IMG/VR virus record: IMGVR_UViG_3300049215_000077
Coordinates: 1 to 57,824 of that record
DNA: 57,824 nt
DNA from: a virus
Strand: one strand, 5' to 3'
Shown: piece after piece, positions 30,181 through 39,866 of the stretch
Layout: every line of letters starts with the position of its first letter
How positions within the stretch are numbered: position 1 is the first letter of the stretch
The notes under the pieces: model-generated
Databases searched by the model: none
What the model saw: only the letters and a program-made list of their open reading frames with translations
What the model was told of the DNA's origin: nothing
Translations under genes and position numbers: made by a program

Positions 30181-31696
30181 CGAAGACCTCGAACAACTAG
30201 AATACGATTGGTCGTTTTGGGCGCGTCGCAACCAGCTTGCGCCGGCCGGCACGTGGACTGTCTGGCTCATCCTGGCCGGTCGCGGTTGGGGCAAGACGAA
30301 GACCGGCGCCGAATGGGTGCGCGATCTCATGTGCGGTACGTCGCCGCTCACGGGCGGGCGCGTTCGCCACCTTGCGCTTGTCGGAGAGACCGCAGCCGAC
30401 ACCCGCAAGGTCATGGTCGGCGACGGCCTTGGTCCAGGTGAAGGCAGCGGTATTCTTCAAGTTCATCCGAAAGATTTTCGGCCGGTCTATAATCCGTCGC
30501 TGAAACGGCTGATCTGGCCGAATGGCGCGGTCGCTTCGCTCTACAACGCCACCGAGCCCGATGAGCTACGCGGTCCGCAGCACGGCGCCGCGTGGTGCGA
30601 TGAGCTCGCGAAGTGGCGCTATCTGCAAGACACGTGGGACAACCTCGAATTCGGGTTGCGAATCGGCGACAACCCGCAAGTCTGCATCACCACGACGCCG
30701 AAGCCGATCAAGGCGCTCAAGATCATCATCGCCGATCCCGGCACGGTGAAGACGGTCGGCACCACTTACGAAAACATCGGTAACCTTGCGCCGAAGTTCA
30801 TTGCTCGCGTTGTCTCGAAGTATGAGGGCACACGTCTCGGTCGGCAGGAGCTCCGCGCCGAAGTTCTTGATGACGTGCCGGGCGCACTGTGGTCGCGCAC
30901 TCGCATCGAGGACTTGCGGGTAAAGCCCGCGCAGGTTCCGCAACTGATCCGCATCGTGGTCGCGATCGATCCGAGCGCATCGAGCGGTGAAGAGTCTGAC
31001 GAAGCCGGAGTTGTTGCCGCGGGAAAAGGCGTAGACGGTCACGCGTACATTCTCGAAGACGGTTCGGCGATCATGCCGCCGGCGTCGTCTGATCCCGCCA
31101 ATCCTGGCTGGGCCAATCAGGCGATCGCTATCTTCAAGGCACGTAAAGCCGATCGCATCGTCGCCGAGGTGAACAACGGCGGTGAAATGGTCGAGGCGAC
31201 GATCCGCATGATCGACGCCAACGTGCCGTACAAGGCGGTGCACGCGTCGCGCGGCAAAGCGATCCGCGCCGAACCGATCTCGGCTCTGTACGAGCAAGGG
31301 CTTGTGCACCACGTCGGCATGTTTGCGGTGCTCGAAGACCAACTGTGTGCGTTCACGTCGGACTTCGATCGCAAGACCGCGGGCTACTCGCCCGACAGAC
31401 TGGACGCGCTGGTGTGGGCGCTCACCGAGCTCATGGTCGATCAACCGGACGGCTACGGGCTCCTCGAGCACTACCGGCGCATGGCGGAAGCAACAAAAGC
31501 CGGAACCGCTGCAACGAAAGCGGCGACGGGTGCAGCGACCGTGAAGATGCGCGCGCCGATCGGCGCGTCGAACGTCTACGGCATGTCGGGGCGCCAATAC
31601 ATCGTCGGCGCCGACCGGATCGTCGAAGTCGAAGAAGCAGATGCGAAGCCACTCACCGGCCAAGGCTTCGAGCGCGTAGCAGTGGCCGAAACCTGA
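30065..31696 (+). CDS. terL: Terminase large subunit
   Basis: About 543 residues; GTG 30065 (GAGG site) or GTG 30077. Walker A-like LAGRGWGKTKTG near residue 62, Walker B HGAAWCDELAKW near residue 160, and an RNase H-like nuclease domain with VVAIDPSAS and the C-terminal DRLDALVWALTEL. This is the motor and cutting enzyme of DNA packaging. The overlap with terS suggests translational coupling. Confidence 0.95.
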   Translation: MLANVSIENSTHSPNASRAEWLASLPQPERTALLQSLSDEDLEQLEYDWSFWARRNQLAPAGTWTVWLILAGRGWGKTKTGAEWVRDLMCGTSPLTGGRVRHLALVGETAADTRKVMVGDGLGPGEGSGILQVHPKDFRPVYNPSLKRLIWPNGAVASLYNATEPDELRGPQHGAAWCDELAKWRYLQDTWDNLEFGLRIGDNPQVCITTTPKPIKALKIIIADPGTVKTVGTTYENIGNLAPKFIARVVSKYEGTRLGRQELRAEVLDDVPGALWSRTRIEDLRVKPAQVPQLIRIVVAIDPSASSGEESDEAGVVAAGKGVDGHAYILEDGSAIMPPASSDPANPGWANQAIAIFKARKADRIVAEVNNGGEMVEATIRMIDANVPYKAVHASRGKAIRAEPISALYEQGLVHHVGMFAVLEDQLCAFTSDFDRKTAGYSPDRLDALVWALTELMVDQPDGYGLLEHYRRMAEATKAGTAATKAATGAATVKMRAPIGASNVYGMSGRQYIVGADRIVEVEEADAKPLTGQGFERVAVAET

Positions 31697-31711
31697 AACG
31701 GAGACATCGAA

Positions 31712-32446
31712 ATGTCGATCAAACTTATTGCACCGGCTGGCGTCGGCGGCACGGTCAATGGCCGCAGCGGCACGAACTACACCATCGCTGCGGACGGCAC
31801 GATCAGCAACGTGCAGAACGGCGACGTCGATCCGCTGATGAACGATGGCTTCATGTGGGCCGTGAACTTCATCGGCCGCGAGTTTATTTCGTCGCCGCTG
31901 CCAGCCGATCTAATCAGCATCGTCGCCGCGGTCACCCCCTCGAACGTGGCGCTCACGCTCGCGGCGCAGCCACCGCACGCGCGCAAGCTCCAGATCCGCA
32001 TCGTCATCGGCACCACGACCACCACGGCGATCACCGCGGGCTCGCTGGCGATCGTCGGCTTCGACCAGGACAACAACCCGGTCAGTGAGACCATCAGCCT
32101 GATCGAGAACGCCAGCGCCACGGTCAAGAGCAAGTGGGCGTATTCGCAGATCACGTCGGCGACCGTCTCAGGTTACGCCGCGAACGGTTCGGGCACCGGC
32201 AACACCATCGGCATCGGCCTGTCCAACGACTTCGGCGTCTCCACGAGTCCGGGCGTTGTGGATTTCGCGCTCATCAAGGCGGCGAAGACCACCAAAGTTC
32301 TCGGTACGTCGAACGTCACAGTGGATGATGTTGCCTCGACTGCGACGGTTGACACGGTGGCGCGCACGATCGCGTCGACCACGGCACCGGCTGCGAACGG
32401 TCTGGTCGATTACGACTTCACCTATAGCTGGACCGCTCCGGCCTAA
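31712..32446 (+). CDS. Beta-rich structural protein (candidate head decoration)
   Basis: 244 residues, Thr/Ser/Gly/Val-rich with few charges (IRIVIGTTTTTAITAGSLAI, TATVDTVARTIASTTAPAAN), typical of phage virion beta-sandwich proteins. It lies between terminase and portal, where decoration or stabilising proteins occur. Function inferred from position and composition. Confidence 0.7.
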   Translation: MSIKLIAPAGVGGTVNGRSGTNYTIAADGTISNVQNGDVDPLMNDGFMWAVNFIGREFISSPLPADLISIVAAVTPSNVALTLAAQPPHARKLQIRIVIGTTTTTAITAGSLAIVGFDQDNNPVSETISLIENASATVKSKWAYSQITSATVSGYAANGSGTGNTIGIGLSNDFGVSTSPGVVDFALIKAAKTTKVLGTSNVTVDDVASTATVDTVARTIASTTAPAANGLVDYDFTYSWTAPA

Positions 32447-32463
32447 TCTGCCGATCGGCGAGC

Positions 32464-33198
32464 GTGCCATACAAGGATGCGGAGCGTCGGCGTGCATACC
32501 GGCGCTCCTACTACGCTCGGCCGCGCGTCAAGAAACGGATTCTCGCGAAACAGCGGGCCTATAGTCGCCGACCGGAAGTCAAGGCGCGTCGCGCAGCCCG
32601 TGCGCGTCTTTACCGGCAACGTCCTGACGTAAAGACGAAGCTGCGTGCAGCTACCCGTCGCTATCAGCGTACTGAAAGGGCGAAGGCGCGCCGTCGCAAA
32701 CTGAACCGGCGACCGCACGTCAAAGCCCGCAAGCGCGAATGGTGGCGGCAGTACCGGGCGCGCAATCGCGATCGTCTGAACGCCAACCGTCGGCGGCGCT
32801 ACAATCTGCCGGAGGTCAAACAACGCCGGCAGCAATACTTGGCGCGGCCAGAGATACGGGCGCGCCGCAGTGAGCTTCACCGCAAGTGGATGGCGAACCC
32901 GGAAAACCGGGCGTCCGTCAATGCGCAGCAAAAAGTGCGGCGTGCCCATCCGCGACACCGCGACATCCACGTGCAGATGAAGCGCCTCGACCTTCGAGTG
33001 TCGGGGGTGCTGGCGATCATCAGCGAAGTGCTGGCTGGTCGGCGGCACATCGACATCGCCGAAGACTGGCTTATCAGCCAGAACGATGTGGGCTTAATCG
33101 CGCGGATCATGGGCCTGCAGCGCCGCCGAAAGACGGCGCGATCTCGGCCGAAGCCGCGTCAAGAACTACCGTCTCACTGGTACGGACTGGTTGCATGA
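32464..33198 (+). CDS. Very basic repeat protein (PEV(K/R)AR-like units)
   Basis: 244 residues, about a third Arg/Lys. Seven or so imperfect units carry the core (R)PEVKARR, RPDVKTK, RPHVKARK, LPEVKQRR, RPEIRARR, NPENRAS, each followed by 8-10 residues with an aromatic (Y or W). A short unique C-terminal region with ISEVLAGRRHIDIAEDWLIS looks like an HTH. The unit is related to the ADPEVRAR repeat of the gene at 16564. Its position between decoration and portal genes is unusual; it may bind DNA or be a homing-type insertion. Confidence 0.8.
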   Translation: MPYKDAERRRAYRRSYYARPRVKKRILAKQRAYSRRPEVKARRAARARLYRQRPDVKTKLRAATRRYQRTERAKARRRKLNRRPHVKARKREWWRQYRARNRDRLNANRRRRYNLPEVKQRRQQYLARPEIRARRSELHRKWMANPENRASVNAQQKVRRAHPRHRDIHVQMKRLDLRVSGVLAIISEVLAGRRHIDIAEDWLISQNDVGLIARIMGLQRRRKTARSRPKPRQELPSHWYGLVA

Positions 33199-33213
33199 TC
33201 CTGGGTGCCCGAC

Positions 33214-35703
33214 ATGGCTGAACCAGTGCGCGGTGCGGGACAGCCGCAGTGGCCGCTGTCGCCGTACAACATTCAGGTCAGCTATAGCTCGAGCCAAGGA
33301 ATCACGCGCGGCACCGGTGCCGATTGGTTCGGTCCGCTCAATCCGCTCGCGCCGATCGCGCCTCCGGACGTCGCCGGCCGGCGCTTCGACTATCCGCCCG
33401 GGTACAACCTTGTCACTCGGCCGCGCGCATACGAGCCTGTCGGCTTCGCGGAGCTCCGCGGTTTCGCCGAGGCATACGACTTGCTGCGGATCGTCATCGA
33501 GACTCGCAAGAGCCAGATCATGGGCTCGCGCTGGGCGATCAATCCGCGTGACCCAAAGTATAAGCGCAAGAACTCGACGATTGCTCCTGAAATGCAGGCG
33601 CGGATCGACGCGCTGACGAAATTCTGGCGCAAGCCCGATGGCATCACGCCGTGGAAGACCTGGATTTACGGTGTGCTCGAAGACCTGTTCGTCATCGACG
33701 CCCCGACGCTGTATTGCCAGCGGACGCGCGGCGGCAAGTTACTCGCGCTCTGTCAGCTTGACGGCGCGACCATCAAGCGGGTCATCGACGATTGGGGCCG
33801 CACGCCGACGCCGTACAAAGATCAGACGGGTGCGAATGTGTTCCCGCCTGCCTACCAGCAAGTGCTCAAGGGCTTGCCAGCTACCAACTACTCGACCCGC
33901 GATATCATCTATCGGCCGCGCAACGTCCGGCCGCACAAGGTCTACGGCTACTCGCCGGTGCAACAGATCTTGCTCACGGTGCAGATCGCGCTACGTCGTC
34001 AGATGTGGCAACTAGACTACTACACCGAGGGCTCGATTCCTGACGCGCTGATCGGCGTGCCCAACACGTGGACGCCCGACCAGGTCAAGCAGTTCCAGGA
34101 ATATTGGGACACGGAATTCGCTGGTGATCTCGCGAAGCGCCGCCGCGCCAAGTTCGTGCCCGGCGACACTGCGGCCAAGGTCCACCAAACAAAAGAGCCG
34201 GAGCAAAAGAACGACTTCGACGAATGGCTCGCGCGCATCACCTGCTACGCATTTTCGGTCTCGCCGCAGTGGGCGACGAAGATGGTTGGGCGCGCTGAGG
34301 CGCAACAGCACTCCGAGAACGCGGAACAGGAAGGGCTTGAGCCGACCAAGGAGTGGATAGCCGAATTCGCCAATGCGATCATCGAGGACGAATTCAACTC
34401 GCCAGATCTGGAACTGACGTGGATCGAGCAAGACGAAACCGATCCCGGCAAGCAGAACGAGATCCTCGACAGCAAGGTCAAGTCTGGACGTCTCACCATC
34501 AACGAGGCGCGCGACAACGACGGCCTTGATCCTTTCTCCGATCCCGCTGCCAATAAGCCGATGGTGCTCACGCCGACCGGCTACGTGCCGATCGAGGCCA
34601 ACACGATCGAGGGCAAGCAGGCGAACATCGACGCGTTCGGTCTGCCGCCCACGCCCGGTCAGCCCGGCGAAGGTGGTGATTCCGAAGGCGGAGAAAACGG
34701 CGAGCAAGGTGGAAATAACGCTGGCGCCAAAGGGAAACCCGCTGGTGATTCCGCAGAGCAGGCAAAGAAAGCCCGGTACGATGCCGCGATTGCTTGTGTG
34801 CGTCTCAGATTGGGAACCGCCAAAACGCTTGATGAACAGGCAGACGCAACAGCGAGTCTCACCCGTATGATCCGCGGCGAGGAACCCATTCCGGGTTTCG
34901 ATGATCGCTTGAACGGCAGCATCCCGTTCGGCAAGCGTGCAGAACGCGGTCGGAGGTCCGCGCCTGTCCCTTTTGACCGGCCGCTTGTCCGCGGTCGGAT
35001 CAAGCTGATGGCGGCGGTTCTCGCCAAGACGTTCTCAAAGCTGGAGCCAAAAGTTATCGCGGCAGTGCGCGATGAGCTCGGCAAGGTCAGCAAAGACAAA
35101 AAGGGGAAAGCGAAGGCGCAGGCGCAGGCGATCGTCGATGATCTCGACTTCTCGTTGCTGGTCGATGCCACTGGCGATGTAGCCGATGATCTTTCATCGA
35201 TCACGACTGACAGCGGCCAGATGGCGCTCGCGCAGCTTGGCGTTGACGATCGGTCGGATCTTGTCGACCAGGTCAATGACCGCGCGGTCGCGATGGCCGA
35301 AAGCCAAGCGGCCACGATGGTCAGCGGCATCGATGAGCGCACGCGCAACATGCTTCGCGATCTCATCGCTGGCGGACTCGACAACAACATCGGTACCGAC
35401 GCAATCGCTGAGGCTATTTCTGATTCCGGGCTGTTCTCCGATGACCGCGCCGACTTGATCGCGCGCACGGAAATCGCGGATGCGAATAGTGCTGGCGCGC
35501 TCGCAGGGTACAAAGCGGCTCGCGACGATGCGGGTGTGAAGGTCAGGAAGGCATGGGGTCTTGGACCGAACCCGTGCGAGATTTGTCAGGAGAACGCGGA
35601 CGAAGGCGACATCGATCTTGACGATGAATTTCCGTCAGGTGACGATGCGCCTACTGCTCACCCTCGGTGTGAGTGCGATCTAGTGCCGGTGGTCGAGGAC
35701 TGA
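33214..35703 (+). CDS. Portal protein fused to a MuF-type head morphogenesis domain
   Basis: About 829 residues (ATG 33214; GTG 33205 possible). The first 450 or so are portal-like (IVIETRKSQIMGSRWAINP, DIIYRPRNVRPHKVYGYSPV). The last 200 contain the Mu gpF-like domain: ARTEIADANSAGALAGYKA, then NPCEICQENADEG, and the HPRCECDL ending. Fusion of portal and MuF in one chain is seen in some phages. It forms the packaging vertex and carries an internal head protein domain. Confidence 0.92.
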   Translation: MAEPVRGAGQPQWPLSPYNIQVSYSSSQGITRGTGADWFGPLNPLAPIAPPDVAGRRFDYPPGYNLVTRPRAYEPVGFAELRGFAEAYDLLRIVIETRKSQIMGSRWAINPRDPKYKRKNSTIAPEMQARIDALTKFWRKPDGITPWKTWIYGVLEDLFVIDAPTLYCQRTRGGKLLALCQLDGATIKRVIDDWGRTPTPYKDQTGANVFPPAYQQVLKGLPATNYSTRDIIYRPRNVRPHKVYGYSPVQQILLTVQIALRRQMWQLDYYTEGSIPDALIGVPNTWTPDQVKQFQEYWDTEFAGDLAKRRRAKFVPGDTAAKVHQTKEPEQKNDFDEWLARITCYAFSVSPQWATKMVGRAEAQQHSENAEQEGLEPTKEWIAEFANAIIEDEFNSPDLELTWIEQDETDPGKQNEILDSKVKSGRLTINEARDNDGLDPFSDPAANKPMVLTPTGYVPIEANTIEGKQANIDAFGLPPTPGQPGEGGDSEGGENGEQGGNNAGAKGKPAGDSAEQAKKARYDAAIACVRLRLGTAKTLDEQADATASLTRMIRGEEPIPGFDDRLNGSIPFGKRAERGRRSAPVPFDRPLVRGRIKLMAAVLAKTFSKLEPKVIAAVRDELGKVSKDKKGKAKAQAQAIVDDLDFSLLVDATGDVADDLSSITTDSGQMALAQLGVDDRSDLVDQVNDRAVAMAESQAATMVSGIDERTRNMLRDLIAGGLDNNIGTDAIAEAISDSGLFSDDRADLIARTEIADANSAGALAGYKAARDDAGVKVRKAWGLGPNPCEICQENADEGDIDLDDEFPSGDDAPTAHPRCECDLVPVVED

Positions 35704-35704
35704 C

Positions 35705-35920
35705 ATGCCATTCGTCGTCACCAAGACGCTGCCTGACATGGACGGTGCGCCGGCGATCGTCGGTACGTTTTCGTCGCCGGGACTGGCACGCAAAGCCTGC
35801 ATCGGCGCCGGCGTGTACATCATCGCCAACACCGAGCTCGATCGCGTCTACAAGAGCGGTACGCTTCTGGACTGCGAGCGCATTGTCGTCGTCGGCACGC
35901 GCACTGTCGGCACGAAGTGA
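35705..35920 (+). CDS. Small hypothetical protein (71 aa)
   Basis: ATG 35705 follows the portal stop by 1 base. A short beta-rich product (VVTKTLPDMDGAPAIVGTF, GVYIIANTELDRVYKSG). Such small proteins between portal and protease are common; function unknown. Confidence 0.7.
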   Translation: MPFVVTKTLPDMDGAPAIVGTFSSPGLARKACIGAGVYIIANTELDRVYKSGTLLDCERIVVVGTRTVGTK

Positions 35921-35964
35921 ACTGCGCGATTAATTAATTCCACGAAACACAACGCAGGCCGCCG

Positions 35965-36135
35965 ATGCGTGACAGCAGCACGCCACCCGGTGGTGCGATC
36001 AAGTCCACGTTCTCAGCGCCCGGATCCGCTGCCACCGGATTGCAGGGCTACGACCTTGAAGGTGCGCGACGCCGAGCAAAGCGACGGCGTTCCAAGAAAC
36101 CCGCTGCCGGCGATCCGGCGACGAAGGAGTCCGCA
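35965..36135 (+). other. Capsid-like leader peptide in frame ahead of the protease
   Basis: The frame is open from ATG 35965 into the protease. It encodes KSTFSAPGSAATGLQGYDLE, which matches KSTFSQPGSATSGLNYYDLE in the N-terminal part of the capsid protein at 38212. Ser, Gly, Leu and Glu use different codons in the two copies, so this is not a recent DNA duplication. A basic linker (RRRAKRRRSKK) follows. The AT-rich ATTAATTAAT lies just upstream at 35930. Confidence 0.65.
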
Positions 36136-38091
36136 ATGGACGAACTGAAGCTGTTCATCCCGATCACGAAAGTCGATGCTGCACAGCGTCTCGTCTACGG
36201 TGTGGCGACGGCCGAGAAGCCGGACGTGTCGGGCGAAGTCTGCGACTACGCATCGACAAAGCCGTACTATGAGAAGTGGTCGGGCGATATCGCCAAGGTC
36301 ACGGAAGGCAAGTCGTTCGGCAATCTTCGTGCGATGCACGGCAATGTCGCCGCGGGCAAGCTCACGTCGATCAACTTCAACGACGATGCCCGACAGATCG
36401 AAATCTGCGGCAAGGTCGTTGATGATGCCGAGTGGGCCAAGGTCGAGGAAGGCGTCTACACCGGCTTCTCGCAGGGCGGCAAATACATCAAGCGGTGGAA
36501 AGACGAAGCTGGACTGCAACGCTACACCGCGGAGCCGATCGAGGTATCGCTAGTCGATCTGCCGTGTTTGCCGGATGCCACGTTCTCGGTCATCAAGGCG
36601 GACGGTTCGACCGAGCTCCGCAAGTTCAAGCCCGCGGAGTCTGTCACGGTCAAGTTTGTCGCGGTCAGTCTCCCGTCGAACGGCGACATTGCCGTGCGCG
36701 CCACCGAGCTCGCGAAGGCGGCTGGCAACGAAAGCAAGTGGGCTGATTTCATCGGTGCCGCGACCACTGAGCTCATGAAGGCCGCGACACCGGCTGCGGC
36801 CGCGACTGCCGAGACGACGGCGGTTGCGATCCCGCACGGCGCCGTCGAAGCCGACGATGGTTCGGAGGAACAGGGCTGGCGGCACAAGATGCTGCCCGGC
36901 GAGTTCTTCAAGACCAAAGGTGAAATGCGCAAGCGTCTCATCGAGAAAGCGGCGGAGACTGCCGCCAAGACTCAGGCCGCGCCGGTAATGGACGCGCTGG
37001 CCGGCATCAAGGATTCGCTCACGAAGCGCGAAAGTGGCGGAGACGCCACTACCGCGCCAGCGGGCAAGACCGTCGTGAAGGTCGATCAACAGCCTGCCGG
37101 AGACGGCATGGCGAAGAAAGACTACAGCGACGATGAACGCAAGCAGGGCGCAAAAGAAGGCTGGGCCAAGAAAGACGGATCGTATCCGATCAAGACGGCG
37201 AAGGATGTTGCCAACGCTGTCAAGGATTGGATCCGCTCGAAGGGCTCGGCATCGGACAAGCGCCACATCATCAAGCGTGCGAAAGCAGTGTCTGGCGGTA
37301 CTGACGAACTCCCGCCTGACTGGTCAGGCAGCACCAAGGACAAGGACGCTAAGAAGCTCGCGCTCGCCGGAGACGGCGCGGCCGTGCAAAAGAATCTCTA
37401 CTTCGTGTCGAACCTTGTGGCGCTGCTGGCCTCCTTGGAGCAATTCGAGGAAGACTACGAAATGATCACGCGCTGGGGCGCGGCCGATCCCGAACGCAAC
37501 GAGCTCTGCACTCGGTTCGGAACCGTGCTTGTCGATTGTGCGGACCTGGTCGCCGATATTCTCGATCGAGCGATCGCAGGCATCACCGCTGAGGAACAGG
37601 GTGAAGCCGATGGTGCCATTCAGCGCGCGAGCATCCTCATCGATCTGCATAAGATCAACGGCGTCTACACGCTGGCGAAGGCCGGCGCCAAGCACGCCAA
37701 AGCCGACAAGGAGCGCATCGCCCAGGCGCACGATCTTCTGGTCGAGCTCGATCCCGATTGCTGTGATGCTGCCGAAGACGGCGACATGGGCGAGACGGAA
37801 AAGCTGAACAAGGTGCTGACTGCGGAACGGTCCGAGTTCAAGAAGGTGCTCGACAGCATTGCGGTGATCGTCACCGATGTTGCCGAGCGCGTCAAAAAGA
37901 TCGAGGACCAACCGCTGCCGATCGGCTCGACTTCGGTTCGTGTCGTCGACAAGTCGATCGACAGCTCGATTGCTGGCAATGCCGGCACCGTGCTTGAGCA
38001 ACCCGGTGCGCTTGAAGCACTGGCCGAAGCTGCCATCCGCAAGGCGCAGTCTCGGCCGATGTCGGCGCCACCCGGTTTCCACCGGCCTTAA
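36136..38091 (+). CDS. Prohead protease (XkdF-like) fused to scaffold/DUF6582 region
   Basis: 651 residues from ATG 36136, which has AAGGAG 6 bases upstream; translation from 35965 would add 57 residues. The N-terminal domain (VYGVATAEKPDVSGEVCDY, RAMHGNVAAGKL, GFSQGGKYIKRW, EVSLVDLPCLPDA) matches the XkdF-like phage protease, with a His in RAMH and Ser in EVSLVD. A DUF6582-like unit follows (DERKQGAKEGWAKKDGSYPI), and a long helical C-terminus (VLLASLEQF-like helices) fits a scaffold. Cleaves capsid and scaffold during maturation. Confidence 0.85.
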   Translation: MDELKLFIPITKVDAAQRLVYGVATAEKPDVSGEVCDYASTKPYYEKWSGDIAKVTEGKSFGNLRAMHGNVAAGKLTSINFNDDARQIEICGKVVDDAEWAKVEEGVYTGFSQGGKYIKRWKDEAGLQRYTAEPIEVSLVDLPCLPDATFSVIKADGSTELRKFKPAESVTVKFVAVSLPSNGDIAVRATELAKAAGNESKWADFIGAATTELMKAATPAAAATAETTAVAIPHGAVEADDGSEEQGWRHKMLPGEFFKTKGEMRKRLIEKAAETAAKTQAAPVMDALAGIKDSLTKRESGGDATTAPAGKTVVKVDQQPAGDGMAKKDYSDDERKQGAKEGWAKKDGSYPIKTAKDVANAVKDWIRSKGSASDKRHIIKRAKAVSGGTDELPPDWSGSTKDKDAKKLALAGDGAAVQKNLYFVSNLVALLASLEQFEEDYEMITRWGAADPERNELCTRFGTVLVDCADLVADILDRAIAGITAEEQGEADGAIQRASILIDLHKINGVYTLAKAGAKHAKADKERIAQAHDLLVELDPDCCDAAEDGDMGETEKLNKVLTAERSEFKKVLDSIAVIVTDVAERVKKIEDQPLPIGSTSVRVVDKSIDSSIAGNAGTVLEQPGALEALAEAAIRKAQSRPMSAPPGFHRP

Positions 38092-38108
38092 TCCCGTCGC
38101 GTGTCCGC

Positions 38109-38124
38109 CGCCCGGAGACGGGCG
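38109..38124 (+). promoter_or_regulatory. GAGA-loop hairpin between protease and capsid genes
   Basis: CGCCCG-GAGA-CGGGCG forms a 6-bp GC stem with a GAGA tetraloop; a weaker copy ACCG-GAGA-CGGT lies at about 38146-38157. No T-run follows, so these are more likely mRNA-stability or processing elements for the capsid message than terminators. Confidence 0.45.
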
Positions 38125-38211
38125 AGCGCAGCTTGATCGTGCGGCTACCGGAGACGGTGCCGATCACCGCGCGTGAGCGCACCACCAATCTCCAAACACG
38201 GAACAACGATC

Positions 38212-39786
38212 ATGTATCAACCCAACCTGCAGCATATTCTTGCGAAGTCTGCGCTTCCGCGGACCTCGCAGGAATACGAAGTCGCGCTGACAAGTGCGAC
38301 CAGCTTCCTCAAGGAAGTCGAGAAGGCGCACGCCAGTCCGTTGCCTGGCGACCCTCTCGCCAAGAGCACGTTCTCACAGCCTGGCTCCGCGACGTCCGGT
38401 CTGAATTACTACGACTTGGAGCTCGGTGCGAAGTTTCTGTATCCGGTGCTCACGCCGCTCCGCAACGAAATCCCGCGCGTGTCGGGTAAGGGCGGCATCC
38501 AGGCAAACTGGCGTGCGGTCACCGGCGTCAACACGTCCGGTCTTCGCATCGGTGTCTCTGGCGGCAACCGTGGCGGCGTGCAGGCCGTGTCCACTCAGGA
38601 CTACACCGCGGCCTACAAGGGCATCGGCATCGAGACCTCGGTTGACTTCGAGGCGCAGTACGCCGGCATGGGCTTTGACGACGTGAAGGCGATCGGCGCC
38701 AAGACCGGCCTCGAAGCCTGTATGCTCGGCGAAGAAACCCTGATCCTCGGCGGCAACACGTCGCTTGCGCTCGGCACCACGCCAACGCCATCGACAACGC
38801 CGGCCACGTCGGGCGGCACTTTGGCGGACGCCACTTACAGCGTGATTTGCGTCGCGCTCTCGCTGGACGGTGTGATCAACGGCAGCGTCACTGGCGGCAT
38901 CCAAGGTCAGATCACGCGGCTCAATGCCGACGCTTCGTCCGACAGCTTCGGTGGTGGTGCGGCGCGCAAGTCGGCGGCGGCATCCGCGGTTGTCTCTGGC
39001 GGCGGCGGTGCTGGCTCCATATCGGCAACCGTTGCCGCAGTGACCGGCGCTCTCGGCTACGCGTGGTTCTGGAGCACGCCGGCCGGCTCGGAAGTCCTCG
39101 GTGCGATCACGACCATCAACTCGGTGGTGATCACCGCGACTGCGGCCGGCACGCAGACTGCCGCGTCGCTCGGCACCGGCGACAACTCGACGAACGGCTT
39201 GGTCTTCGACGGGTTGCTCACCCAGGCGCTCAAGAGCGGGTCGAACTCCTACGTCAGCTATCTGCCAACCGGCACTGCCGGAACTGGCACCGTTCTCACG
39301 GCTGACAACTTCGGTGGTATCGTCCAAGTCGATACCGCGCTCAAGTCGATGTGGGACAACTACCGTCTCTCGCCCGACACCATGTGGGTCGGCTCGCAGG
39401 TCGCTCAGAATATCAGCACCAAAATTCTGGCGAACTCCAACACCGGCGCTCAGCGGTTCACCATCACCGTTGATCAAGACAAGATCGTCGGCGGCGTGAT
39501 GGCGCGCAGCTATCTCAACAAGTTCTCGATGGCCGGCGCGAAAGACATCGAGATCAGGATTCACCCGAACATGCCTGCGGGCACGATCCTGATGACCAGC
39601 CGCACGCTGCCGTATCCGCTGTCGAATGTCGGCAACGTGATGCAGATCCGCACCCGTCAAGACTATTACCAGATCGAGTGGCCGCCTCGCGCCCGCCGCT
39701 ACGAGACTGGCGTGTATGCGGACGAAGTTCTGCAGCACTACTTCCCGCCGTCCATGGCGGTGATCGCGAACATCGCGGCCGGCTAA
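38212..39786 (+). CDS. Major capsid protein
   Basis: 524 residues from ATG 38212. The N-terminal region (residues about 50-90: KSTFSQPGSATSGLNYYDLE, FLYPVLTPLRNEIPRVSGKG) is the capsid pattern common in alphaproteobacterial phages. The middle has Gly/Ala/Ser-rich beta segments that may be an inserted surface domain. The C-terminus (MQIRTRQDYYQIEWPP) fits the HK97-type core. Followed by a terminator-like hairpin, as expected for a strongly made protein. Confidence 0.9.
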   Translation: MYQPNLQHILAKSALPRTSQEYEVALTSATSFLKEVEKAHASPLPGDPLAKSTFSQPGSATSGLNYYDLELGAKFLYPVLTPLRNEIPRVSGKGGIQANWRAVTGVNTSGLRIGVSGGNRGGVQAVSTQDYTAAYKGIGIETSVDFEAQYAGMGFDDVKAIGAKTGLEACMLGEETLILGGNTSLALGTTPTPSTTPATSGGTLADATYSVICVALSLDGVINGSVTGGIQGQITRLNADASSDSFGGGAARKSAAASAVVSGGGGAGSISATVAAVTGALGYAWFWSTPAGSEVLGAITTINSVVITATAAGTQTAASLGTGDNSTNGLVFDGLLTQALKSGSNSYVSYLPTGTAGTGTVLTADNFGGIVQVDTALKSMWDNYRLSPDTMWVGSQVAQNISTKILANSNTGAQRFTITVDQDKIVGGVMARSYLNKFSMAGAKDIEIRIHPNMPAGTILMTSRTLPYPLSNVGNVMQIRTRQDYYQIEWPPRARRYETGVYADEVLQHYFPPSMAVIANIAAG

Positions 39787-39808
39787 GTCGCCTGACGCCA
39801 CGATCCGT

Positions 39809-39840
39809 GACGGCTCCGCTTCACGGCGGAGCCGTCTTTC
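39809..39840 (+). terminator. Terminator-like hairpin after the capsid gene
   Basis: GACGGCTCCGC and GCGGAGCCGTC pair perfectly (11 bp) around a 6-base loop, followed by TTTC. The short T-run suggests partial termination that lowers expression of downstream genes relative to capsid. Confidence 0.75.
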
Positions 39841-39866
39841 ATCCAACCCCAACCATGAGGTTCGTC

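Noticed and set aside
38374-39852. 492-codon open frame on the minus strand
   Set aside because: Antisense shadow of the major capsid gene; Arg/His-rich with no domain.
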